Both the position numbers and the translations under genes were made by a program. This document shows, in pieces, positions 1 to 5,140 of a stretch of 5,140 nt of DNA (within the stretch, counting starts at the first letter, position 1; each line of letters begins with the position of its first letter). Origin of the DNA: Solobacterium sp. (lineage in GTDB: Bacteria > Bacillota_I > Bacilli_A > Erysipelotrichales > Erysipelotrichaceae). Where the stretch lies: positions 1 to 5,140 of the forward strand of contig JAFWCP010000343.1 of assembly GCA_017536845.1 (NCBI GenBank). The letters are read 5' to 3'. The notes below the pieces were generated by a model. That model searched no databases. It was not told the DNA's origin and saw only the letters and a program-made list of their open reading frames with translations.

Positions 1-282
1 GCCTTCTTCAAGGAAGGGCTCAAAGGAACCTTGAAAACAGGCGTCGAACACGGCATGAAATCCCTTCCGAAATCTTCTGCATCGACGAAAATTCTGGAAC
101 AGACACGGGACAAATCGCTGCGTGTCCTCCAGCAGCAGTCCTCCGGCCAGCTCTCGGAAAAAACGGCCAACGGCCTGCGTAACTTCATCCGCTCCGACGG
201 ACTCTCCAAAGCAAAAGCCGTTGACGGACAGATCAAGGACTATTATTCCCTTGGCATCAATTCCCTCATCAGCTTCTTATGA
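1..282 (+). CDS. C-terminal part of an unrecognised protein (5' end outside window)
   Basis: An open frame runs from the left edge to a TGA at 280-282, giving 93 visible residues. I do not recognise the family and assign no function. The visible part is hydrophilic and rich in Lys, Ser and Gln, with a Gln/Ser stretch (QQQSSGQ) near the middle and a mildly hydrophobic tail ending in NSLISFL. No signal peptide, transmembrane segment or catalytic motif is seen. The frame stays open to the edge, so the gene most likely begins outside the window. A TTG at 31 sits only 3 nt behind AGGA (24-27), and an ATG lies at 55; neither is a convincing start. The gene converges on trpS and is closed by a terminator overlapping its stop codon, which supports it being a real transcribed gene. 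Confidence 0.6.
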   Translation, partial: AFFKEGLKGTLKTGVEHGMKSLPKSSASTKILEQTRDKSLRVLQQQSSGQLSEKTANGLRNFIRSDGLSKAKAVDGQIKDYYSLGINSLISFL

Positions 283-308
283 CCAGCCTGAAAAAGCTGG
301 TCTTTTTT
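281..308 (+). terminator. Rho-independent terminator of the left-edge gene
   Basis: A perfect 7-bp stem, GACCAGC (281-287) with GCTGGTC (296-302), encloses an 8-nt loop (CTGAAAAA) and is followed directly by six T (303-308). The hairpin begins inside the TGA stop codon of the upstream gene. On the opposite strand the hairpin is not followed by a T run, so it serves the plus strand only. Confidence 0.88.
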
Positions 309-313
309 ACCGG

Positions 314-343
314 GCAAATCAAAATCCCGGCGCTGCCGGGATT
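314..343 (-). terminator. Rho-independent terminator of trpS
   Basis: Read on the minus strand, a 9-bp perfect inverted repeat (AATCCCGGC at 323-331 on the plus strand, GCCGGGATT at 335-343) with a 3-nt loop is followed by a T-rich stretch (TTGATTT). In practice the loop may open to 5 nt. It starts about 16 nt after the trpS stop codon, the usual place for an intrinsic terminator. With the plus-strand terminator just to its left, the two insulate a convergent gene pair. Confidence 0.75.
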
Positions 344-358
344 GAAGGAAGTGTATGA

Positions 359-1348
359 TCAGAGGATTTCCATGCCGATGGCTTTCTGGACCTTGCTGAG
401 CTTGGCGTTGGCAATAGCTGACGCTCTTGCGGCACCGTCCTTCAGCGTCGTTTCAATCAGGTCAGAAGCCAGGATGTCATTGTAACGGCCCTGGATTTCT
501 TCCAGTTTCGCACATACCGCGTCAGCAACGATGCGTTTGAAGGCACCGTAGCCCTGGCCTTCGAATTCCGCTTCGATGTCGCCCATCGGCCTTTCGTTGC
601 TTAAGGAAGACAGGATCTGCATCAGGTTGGAAACACCGGGCTGGTGTTCAGGGTCAAAGTGGACCCTTGCTTCATTGTCGGTAACGGCGGACATGATCTT
701 CTTGCGGGCCGTCTTGAGCGGGTCAAGCAGATAGATGCAGCCTTTGTTGGTTTCATCCGATTTGCTCATCTTGCGGGAGGGGTCGGAGAGGCTCATGATG
801 CGGGCGCCGACCTTGGCAACCAGAGGTTTGGGAACACGGAACAGGTCGCCATAGCGGTTGTTCATGCGCTCGGCCACGTCCCTGGTCAGCTCGACATGCT
901 GCTTCTGGTCATCGCCGACAGGAACATAGTCGGGATCGTACAGAAGGATATCGGCTGCCATCAGGGCAGGGTAGGTATACAGACCGCCGGACAGGTTCTT
1001 TTCGCCCTTGGCCTGTTTGTCCTTGAACTGGGTCATGCGGTTGAGCTCGCCCATGTACGTGTGACAGCACATGATGTAGCCAAGCTGAGCATGGGCAGTA
1101 ACATCAGTCTGCAGGAAGATCGTTGCCTTGGCCGGGTCAAGGCCGCAGGCCAGATACAGGGCGACACAGTCACGCAGGTTGGTGCGCAGTTCCTTCGGAT
1201 CCTGAGGTACGGTAATGCAGTGCAGATTGGCGATGAAGGCGAACATTTCGTACTCATCCTGATAGTCGACAAAATGCCGCAGAGCGCCGATGTAGTTGCC
1301 CAGGTGCAGCTGGCCCGTGGGCTTGATGCCGGATAACATTCGTTTCAT
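359..1348 (-). CDS. trpS: Tryptophan--tRNA ligase (TrpRS)
   Basis: This cytoplasmic class I aminoacyl-tRNA synthetase joins L-tryptophan to tRNA-Trp using ATP. The product is 329 residues, a normal length for bacterial TrpRS, and is complete. The HIGH-type signature is seen as HLGN at residues 15-18, just after GIKPTGQ. The KMSKS loop is an exact KMSKS at 193-197. The family block GDDQKQHVELTRD lies at 145-157, and the dimer/active-site region around NLHCITV is at 41-47. I chose the ATG at 1346-1348: it is preceded by GAGGTG (1355-1360) at 6 nt. A longer reading from GTG at 1355-1357 would place the start codon inside this ribosome binding site. The gene is monocistronic, with a tryptophan T-box leader upstream and an intrinsic terminator downstream, so its expression should rise when tRNA-Trp is uncharged. 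Confidence 0.97.
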   Translation of the reverse strand: MKRMLSGIKPTGQLHLGNYIGALRHFVDYQDEYEMFAFIANLHCITVPQDPKELRTNLRDCVALYLACGLDPAKATIFLQTDVTAHAQLGYIMCCHTYMGELNRMTQFKDKQAKGEKNLSGGLYTYPALMAADILLYDPDYVPVGDDQKQHVELTRDVAERMNNRYGDLFRVPKPLVAKVGARIMSLSDPSRKMSKSDETNKGCIYLLDPLKTARKKIMSAVTDNEARVHFDPEHQPGVSNLMQILSSLSNERPMGDIEAEFEGQGYGAFKRIVADAVCAKLEEIQGRYNDILASDLIETTLKDGAARASAIANAKLSKVQKAIGMEIL

Positions 1349-1354
1349 ATTTAT

Positions 1355-1360
1355 CACCTC
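1355..1360 (-). promoter_or_regulatory. Ribosome binding site of trpS
   Basis: GAGGTG on the minus strand lies 6 nt before ATG 1348. It decides the start, because the in-frame GTG at 1355-1357 is part of this site and therefore is not the initiation codon. Confidence 0.85.
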
Positions 1361-1373
1361 GATGTTTCAAAAT

Positions 1374-1401
1374 AAAAAAGCCCGTATGAAGGGACGCAGG
1401 C
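1374..1401 (-). terminator. T-box attenuator terminator upstream of trpS
   Basis: On the minus strand, GCCTGCGT pairs with ATACGGGC (1394-1401 with 1380-1387; one internal C-A mismatch and two G-U pairs) around a CCCTTC loop and is followed by six T (1374-1379). It uses GCGT and CCC, the same bases that form the 3' side of the T-box antiterminator, so the two structures are mutually exclusive. It lies about 25 nt before the trpS start codon, so termination here would prevent trpS transcription. Confidence 0.85.
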
Positions 1402-1597
1402 CATGCGCGGTACCACCCGTCTTATCCCGGCAGCTATTCCGGAATCACTTTTACAAGGGGATAACGGGCCGGCCGTGTCCGTAAGTGCGGACAATCGCTC
1501 GCAGGTTCCAAACAGAAACGTCATGTCTTGCGGCTCGCATCATCCGCCGTTTTTCTGAAAAGACATCCTATACGCTCATCGCGCCTGGTCATAGCTT
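1374..1597 (-). promoter_or_regulatory. Tryptophan T-box riboswitch leader of trpS
   Basis: This untranslated leader senses uncharged tRNA-Trp and switches between termination and antitermination. In minus-strand order: a Stem I with basal CAGG/CCTG (1584-1587 with 1502-1505), a short GCGT/ACGT helix (1572-1575 with 1518-1521), ATGTCTT/AAGACAT (1560-1566 with 1523-1529), and a GCGG/CCGC tip (1544-1547 with 1530-1533) enclosing a GATG...GCGAG-type loop. The 3' side of the specifier loop carries TGG at 1508-1510, the Trp codon, followed by A as is usual. Next is a perfect 6-bp hairpin, TGTCCG/CGGACA (1476-1493). The T-box motif GGGTGGTACCGCG is at 1406-1418. The antiterminator can form from GGG/CCC (1416-1418 with 1391-1393) and GCGC/GCGT (1405-1408 with 1394-1397), leaving the UGGU bulge (1412-1415) to meet the tRNA 3' end. 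Pairings were drawn by hand. The 5' boundary is approximate. Confidence 0.93.
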
Positions 1598-1602
1598 GTA
1601 TT

Positions 1603-1638
1603 ATTTAATCATAAAACGCAGACAATAACAACTGTCCA
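1603..1638 (-). promoter_or_regulatory. Candidate promoter of the trpS T-box leader
   Basis: The AT-rich block upstream of Stem I offers two overlapping sigma-A-like readings on the minus strand. One is TTGTTA (1626-1631), 17 nt, TTAAAT (1603-1608). The other is TGGACA (1633-1638), 19 nt, TATGAT (1608-1613). Neither is a full consensus match, and I cannot choose between them. Either would start transcription around 1595-1602, just before T-box Stem I, which is where a promoter is required. Confidence 0.4.
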
Positions 1639-1657
1639 TGCTGTATCTTGACGGCCA

Positions 1658-1666
1658 TGCTATAAT
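1658..1666 (+). promoter_or_regulatory. Extended -10 promoter of spx
   Basis: TGCTATAAT is a perfect extended -10 element (TG, one base, TATAAT). No good -35 hexamer lies 16-18 nt upstream, which fits an extended -10 promoter. Transcription would start near 1672-1674, giving a leader of only about 16 nt that contains little more than the ribosome binding site. It diverges from the trpS leader promoter. Confidence 0.7.
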
Positions 1667-1676
1667 ATTCAGGCAA

Positions 1677-1681
1677 AGGAG
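1677..1681 (+). promoter_or_regulatory. Ribosome binding site of spx
   Basis: AGGAG within AAAGGAGA lies 7 nt before ATG 1689. It fixes the start: an in-frame ATG at 1638 would put the promoter TATAAT inside the coding region, and its extra 17 residues look unlike any Spx. Confidence 0.85.
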
Positions 1682-1688
1682 AACGTGT

Positions 1689-2123
1689 ATGATTGTTGTC
1701 TATACTTCACCCGGCTGCGCCAGCTGCCGTAAGGTGAAACAGTGGCTCAAGGACAAGAACCTGAAGTATATTGAGAAAAACATATTCAAGACACTGCTGA
1801 ACGAGAATGAGATCAAGCATCTGCTGATGCGCAGTGAAAACGGCACCGATGACATCATTTCCAAGCGTTCCAAAATCATTCAGGAAAGCGGAATTGATCT
1901 TGATTCCATGACAACCGCCCAGCTGATTGAGTTCATCAAAAACAACCCCAGCATCCTGAAAAGGCCGATCATCCTCAGCGAAGACAATTTCCAGGTCGGC
2001 TATGATGAAGAGGAGATCGACGTCTTCCTGCCGGCCAGCCTGCGCAAGCTGGCCGCGGACAACTGCGATCTCAAATGTCCGAATTACAAGGCATGCGGCA
2101 GTGCGCGTGCCGTCAACCCGTAA
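1689..2123 (+). CDS. spx: Spx/ArsC-family transcriptional regulator with a cysteine-bearing C-terminal extension
   Basis: Spx-type proteins have a thioredoxin-like ArsC fold and bind the C-terminal domain of the RNA polymerase alpha subunit, redirecting transcription under disulfide stress. The product is 144 residues. The N-terminal redox switch CASC is at 10-13 in the context YTSPGCASCRK. Gly52, needed for alpha-subunit contact in Bacillus Spx, is present in ENGTDDII, followed by RSK at 60-62. The RPII block at 92-95 includes Arg92, another key Spx position, and QVGYDEEEI is at 102-110. These features favour Spx over an arsenate reductase. It is longer than the roughly 131 residues of Bacillus Spx: the tail 124-144 adds Cys126, Cys130 and Cys136, which I do not recognise from classical Spx. 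It ends AVNP rather than with the LAN end of Bacillus Spx, so ClpXP recognition may differ. It has its own extended -10 promoter and a hairpin terminator after its stop. The exact paralogue is uncertain. Confidence 0.88.
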   Translation: MIVVYTSPGCASCRKVKQWLKDKNLKYIEKNIFKTLLNENEIKHLLMRSENGTDDIISKRSKIIQESGIDLDSMTTAQLIEFIKNNPSILKRPIILSEDNFQVGYDEEEIDVFLPASLRKLAADNCDLKCPNYKACGSARAVNP

Positions 2124-2148
2124 GAAACCGCGGCGGCGGCTTCTTTTT
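2124..2148 (+). terminator. Terminator-like hairpin between spx and mnmA
   Basis: GAAACCGC (2124-2131) pairs with GCGGCTTC (2136-2143) with one A-C mismatch around a GGCG loop, followed by five T (2144-2148). It begins directly after the spx TAA. It should end at least part of spx transcription. I see no clear promoter between it and mnmA, so partial read-through is the simplest way for mnmA to be expressed. Confidence 0.7.
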
Positions 2149-2151
2149 GAT

Positions 2152-2157
2152 AGGAGG
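2152..2157 (+). promoter_or_regulatory. Ribosome binding site of mnmA
   Basis: A full AGGAGG lies 8 nt before ATG 2166. A second ATG at 2161 is only 3 nt away and in another frame, so 2166 is the start. The site begins only 3 nt after the T tract of the preceding terminator. Confidence 0.88.
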
Positions 2158-2165
2158 AAGATGCG

Positions 2166-3317
2166 ATGCACAGAAAAGTTCTTGTTGGCTTAAGCGGCGG
2201 GGTGGATTCCGCGGTTGCGGCCTGGCTGTTAAAAGAAGAAGGATATGATGTCACCTGCGGCTTCATGCGCAACTGGGATTCGCTGGCCAATGATGACTTC
2301 AACGGCAATCCGACCCTGAATGAACCGGTCTGCCCGCAGGAGCAGGACTACAATGACGCCGCTGCGGCAGCACAGAAACTCGGCCTGCCGCTTTTAAGGG
2401 TGGACTTCATCAAAGAGTACTGGGACGATGTCTTTTCCGTCTTCCTGTCCGAATACCGCAAAGGCCGCACGCCCAATCCCGACATCCTCTGCAACCGTCA
2501 CATCAAGTTCGACAGCTTTCTGGAATTTGCGAAGGAAAAGGGCTTTGATACCCTGGCCACCGGCCACTATGCCGCCATCGGCCATGAAGGGGATACGCCG
2601 GTTCTGAAAAAGGCAAAGGACAGAAACAAGGACCAGTCCTACTTTCTCGCTGAGATCCGCCGGGAAACGCTTTCCTCAATCCTTTTCCCGCTGGCGGATC
2701 TGGAAAAACCACAGGTCCGTCAGATCGCCGAAGAGCTGCGCTTAAGCATCGCCGAAAAGAAGGATTCCACCGGGATCTGCTTCATCGGCGAACGGGATTT
2801 CCGAAGGTTCCTTTCCAACTACCTGCCGATGAAGGAAGGGGATATCATCGACATTGAAACAGGGAAAAAAGTCGGCCGCCACAAAGGCGTGCTCTACTAT
2901 ACGACCGGCCAGCGCAAAGGCCTCGACATCGGCGGCATCGGCCCGTTCTATGTCGTCGGCAAGGATGTTGAAAACAATGAGCTCTATGTCGTAGATGAAG
3001 AACATCAGGACCTGCTGTACTCTGATGCCTGCATCGTCGGCCACGTCAACATCCTGGCCGACAGGGAATATCCGCTGGCCTGTGCCGCCAAGTTCCGCTA
3101 CCGTCAGAAAGACAACGATGTCACCGTTTCCTTCAATGACGACGGGACGCTGCTGGTACGCTATCCGCAGACCGTACGTTCGGTGACCCCGGGCCAGGAG
3201 TGCGTCATCTATGACGGCGATACCGTGATCATGGGCGGCCGTATCGAGACCGTTCTCAGCAGGGGACAGGACATCGCTTCTCTTCTGAAGCAGAAACGAG
3301 GCGGCTATGGCAGATGA
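2166..3317 (+). CDS. mnmA: tRNA-specific 2-thiouridylase MnmA
   Basis: MnmA (TrmU) adenylates and then thiolates C2 of wobble uridine 34 in tRNA-Lys, -Glu and -Gln, taking persulfide sulfur from a cysteine desulfurase. It acts in the cytoplasm. The product is complete at 383 residues, slightly above the usual 360-375. The ATP-binding PP-loop SGGVDS is at 10-15. The two catalytic cysteines are Cys109 in TPNPDILCN (102-110) and Cys205 in DSTGICFIGER (200-210). GHYA is at 133-136 and KDQSYFL at 155-161. The central domain has GRHKGVLYYTTGQRKGL at 237-253, and a C-terminal beta-barrel follows. Residues about 39-57, between MRNWD and QEQDYNDA, are longer than in Bacillus-type enzymes. The end overlaps recD2 by 11 bp, implying co-transcription. 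No desulfurase partner is encoded in the window. Confidence 0.97.
   Translation: MHRKVLVGLSGGVDSAVAAWLLKEEGYDVTCGFMRNWDSLANDDFNGNPTLNEPVCPQEQDYNDAAAAAQKLGLPLLRVDFIKEYWDDVFSVFLSEYRKGRTPNPDILCNRHIKFDSFLEFAKEKGFDTLATGHYAAIGHEGDTPVLKKAKDRNKDQSYFLAEIRRETLSSILFPLADLEKPQVRQIAEELRLSIAEKKDSTGICFIGERDFRRFLSNYLPMKEGDIIDIETGKKVGRHKGVLYYTTGQRKGLDIGGIGPFYVVGKDVENNELYVVDEEHQDLLYSDACIVGHVNILADREYPLACAAKFRYRQKDNDVTVSFNDDGTLLVRYPQTVRSVTPGQECVIYDGDTVIMGGRIETVLSRGQDIASLLKQKRGGYGR
3298..3301 (+). promoter_or_regulatory. Ribosome binding site of recD2
   Basis: GAGG inside the last codons of mnmA lies 5 nt before ATG 3307. The site and start codon both lie within mnmA, so translation of recD2 is probably coupled to termination at the mnmA TGA (3315-3317). 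Confidence 0.6.
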
Positions 3318-5140
3318 GACAGTCACCATCCAGGGCCGTTTTACCTACATTCTCTTTCGAGCTGACAATACCGGCTACACGGTCGCAAGATTCACGATGC
3401 ACGATGCCAAGGAGACCAGGATCACCATTGCCGGCATTCTGCCGGATCTTGAGCTTGGCATGCTGTATGAGGTGGAAGGAAAGTATGTAAACCACCCGAA
3501 ATACGGCATGCAGTTTCAGGCGGTATCGCTCACGATGCCTTTGCCCAATGAACGGGAAGGCATCATCCGTTATCTCTCCGGCGTCCGTTTTCCCGGCATC
3601 GGCAGAACCGCCGCCGGTAAGATCGTTGACGCCCTGGGCGATGAGTGCCTGGAGCTGATCCGCAATGAGCCCGACTGCGTTCAGCGCATCAGCGGCCTTT
3701 CCGAAAAGCAGAAAACATCCCTGGTCAACGGGATGCAGCGTGAAGATGAAGGGATGGAGGCTCTGATCCGTTTCCTGAATACGGCATCGCTTTCAATGCG
3801 CAACATCGTCCGGCTGAACCAGACCTATGGCAAGGAAGCGGTGGAGAAACTGCGTGAGAACCCTTACCGGGTGATGGAGGAATGTGACGGCTTTGGGTTT
3901 GAGACTGCCGATAAGATGGCGCTTTCCATCGGCATCACCCCCGATGACCCCCGCCGCAAAAAGGCGTATCTGATCCATCTTGCCGCAAAAGCGGTGATGA
4001 ATACAGGCAATTCCTACGTCAGCGAAAGCGCCCTGGAACATGCATATGAACGTGATATCAGGGATGAATCCTTTGCGGAAGCGCTGCAGGCAGCCATTTC
4101 CTGCGGCAGCCTTTTCCGTGAGGAAGACCGCATTTATCCATCCCGCCAGTACGCTTCGGAAATCACGATTGCCCGCTTCCTGCAGAGCTATCCCTATAAC
4201 AGCCTGGAACCGGTAAGTGAACAGGATCTTTCCGAACATCTCAACGCCATCCAGGAAACGGAAGAAATCCGGTATGATGAAACCCAGATCGAAGCCGTGA
4301 AAGCCTTTTTCGACAATGATATCCTGATCATTACCGGAGGGCCGGGCACCGGCAAGACGACCCTTGTCAAGGCCCTGATCAAGCTGTTCTTCCGGATGTA
4401 TTCCAGTTCGCAGATCGTGATTGCCGCCCCGACCGGCCGGGCCGCCAAGCGGCTCAGCGAAGTCACCGGTGCCCATGCCCAGACCATCCATTCCCTGCTG
4501 CAGTGGAACCTTGAAACAAACATCTTCGCCAAAAACGAAGATGATCCCATCACCGCCGACCTGCTCATCGTAGACGAGTTTTCGATGGTTGATGCCTATC
4601 TGTTTTCCGCCCTTCTGCGGGCATCCCACCATGTCCGCAAGATCTGCCTGATCGGTGACGAAGACCAGCTGCCAAGCGTCGGGCCGGGCTGCGTGCTGCG
4701 CGACCTGATTGCCTGCAGATGCTTTCCCGTCATCCGCTTAACGCATATCTTCCGCCAGGCGGAAGGGTCCAATATCATCGCCTTGTCCCATGACATCCGC
4801 AACAATGCCGTCGACTTTGACAGCTATCCCGGCGATATTGCCTTTTTCAGCTGCGGCATCGAACAGGTTGCCGCCCTGACCGTCAAGAGCGTGCAGCGGG
4901 TCATGGAAATGGGATACGGGCTGGATGAAGTGCAGGTGCTTTCCCCCATGTATGATTCCGCAGCCGGCATCCGCGTCCTCAACAACGAACTGCAGAAAGC
5001 CCTGAATCCGCCAGCCGATGATAAACGGGAAATCCAGGTCGGCTATACGATCTTCCGGGAAGGGGACAAGATCCTGCAGCTCAAGAACCAGCCCGATGAT
5101 GATGTGTACAACGGCGACATCGGCGTGCTCAGCGAGATCC
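3307..5140 (+). CDS. recD2: RecD2-type ATP-dependent DNA helicase (3' end outside window)
   Basis: RecD2 is a superfamily 1B 5'-3' DNA helicase of repair and replication-fork maintenance, found in bacteria that lack RecBCD. The first 611 residues are visible and uninterrupted; the family is usually about 715-800, so the last motifs are missing. The N-terminal domain contains HPKYGMQF (63-70), helix-hairpin-helix segments near FPGIGRTAAGKI (95-106) and CDGFGFETADKMA (193-205), and NPYRVMEE (186-193). The helicase core has a Q-like YDETQ (323-327), Walker A GGPGTGKT (344-351), motif Ia APTGRAAKRLSE (374-385), Walker B VDEFSMVD (422-429), motif III LIGDEDQLPSVGPG (448-461), LTHIFRQAEGSNI (478-490) and VQVLSPM (543-549). 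FREGDKILQLKN (583-594) and YNGDIG (601-606) are typical of RecD2/TraA proteins. The long N-terminal region argues against E. coli-type RecD. The start ATG lies inside mnmA. Confidence 0.95.
   Translation, partial: MADETVTIQGRFTYILFRADNTGYTVARFTMHDAKETRITIAGILPDLELGMLYEVEGKYVNHPKYGMQFQAVSLTMPLPNEREGIIRYLSGVRFPGIGRTAAGKIVDALGDECLELIRNEPDCVQRISGLSEKQKTSLVNGMQREDEGMEALIRFLNTASLSMRNIVRLNQTYGKEAVEKLRENPYRVMEECDGFGFETADKMALSIGITPDDPRRKKAYLIHLAAKAVMNTGNSYVSESALEHAYERDIRDESFAEALQAAISCGSLFREEDRIYPSRQYASEITIARFLQSYPYNSLEPVSEQDLSEHLNAIQETEEIRYDETQIEAVKAFFDNDILIITGGPGTGKTTLVKALIKLFFRMYSSSQIVIAAPTGRAAKRLSEVTGAHAQTIHSLLQWNLETNIFAKNEDDPITADLLIVDEFSMVDAYLFSALLRASHHVRKICLIGDEDQLPSVGPGCVLRDLIACRCFPVIRLTHIFRQAEGSNIIALSHDIRNNAVDFDSYPGDIAFFSCGIEQVAALTVKSVQRVMEMGYGLDEVQVLSPMYDSAAGIRVLNNELQKALNPPADDKREIQVGYTIFREGDKILQLKNQPDDDVYNGDIGVLSEI

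Noticed and set aside
644..1336. Long plus-strand open frame opposite trpS
   Set aside because: It is antisense to a confidently identified trpS, has no good ribosome binding site, and its translation resembles no protein family; a shadow of GC-biased codons.
1349..1357. GTG start adding three residues to TrpS
   Set aside because: The GTG is part of the GAGGTG ribosome binding site for ATG 1348.
1296..1484. Small plus-strand open frame crossing the trpS start and T-box
   Set aside because: It overlaps the trpS 5' end and a structured riboswitch, and no ribosome binding site precedes it.
1648..1653. TTGACG as the -35 element of the spx promoter
   Set aside because: It is only 7 bp from the TATAAT, far too close, and no -10 element lies about 17 bp downstream of it.
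1638..1688. Longer N-terminus for spx starting at ATG 1638
   Set aside because: The extension would include the TGCTATAAT promoter and the ribosome binding site, and Spx proteins begin right at the YTSP segment.
1689..2123. Arsenate reductase (ArsC) as the identity of the CASC protein
   Set aside because: Gly52 and Arg92 match Spx positions and there is no ars gene nearby; the fold is shared, but Spx is the better reading.
2742..3329. Minus-strand open frame opposite the 3' half of mnmA
   Set aside because: It is antisense to conserved MnmA motifs including the catalytic Cys205 region and has no supporting signals.
3793..4632. Long minus-strand open frame opposite recD2
   Set aside because: recD2 helicase motifs run continuously through this region on the plus strand; the antisense frame has no recognisable domain or start signal.
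1..5140. Mobile element, prophage, CRISPR or a defence system
   Set aside because: No direct repeats with regular spacing, transposase, integrase, terminal inverted repeats or nuclease partner were found. RecD2 here sits in a housekeeping context with mnmA rather than in a plasmid TraA setting.

Overview
The window looks like an ordinary chromosomal housekeeping segment of a low-GC-lineage Gram-positive bacterium (Bacillota) with fairly GC-rich codon usage. An Erysipelotrichia-like organism is my best inference. The support is a T-box-controlled trpS, a Spx-type RNA-polymerase-binding regulator, strong AGGAGG-type ribosome binding sites, a RecD2 helicase without RecB/RecC, and an MnmA whose N-terminal domain carries an insertion of the kind I associate with Mollicutes and Erysipelotrichia. 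No tRNA, rRNA, CRISPR array, insertion sequence or prophage marker is visible.

Layout. Positions 1-282 hold the 3' end of an unrecognised gene (+), closed by an intrinsic terminator that overlaps its stop codon. It converges on trpS (-, 359-1348), which has its own terminator at about 314-343. Upstream of trpS, at about 1374-1597 on the minus strand, lies a complete tryptophan T-box leader: Stem I with a UGG specifier, a 6-bp hairpin, the GGGTGGTACCGCG motif, an antiterminator and a competing terminator. A short divergent promoter region at about 1598-1672 separates this leader from a rightward cluster: spx (1689-2123), a 42-bp gap containing a terminator-like hairpin, mnmA (2166-3317) and recD2 (3307 to beyond the right edge). 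recD2 starts inside the end of mnmA.

How the genes relate. TrpS charges tRNA-Trp, and its leader reads the charging state of that same tRNA, giving direct feedback. Spx is a thiol-stress regulator that redirects RNA polymerase. MnmA installs the 2-thio group on wobble uridine 34 of certain tRNAs, using sulfur relayed from a cysteine desulfurase that is not encoded here. RecD2 is a 5'-3' DNA helicase of repair. The mnmA-recD2 neighbourhood resembles the Bacillus order yrvO-trmU-yrrB-recD2, with spx where a desulfurase gene might be expected.

I did not find a convincing undescribed system. The points most worth a second look are a C-terminal extension with three cysteines on the Spx protein, a hairpin in the T-box leader that would bury half of the T-box motif, and the terminator sitting immediately before the mnmA ribosome binding site.
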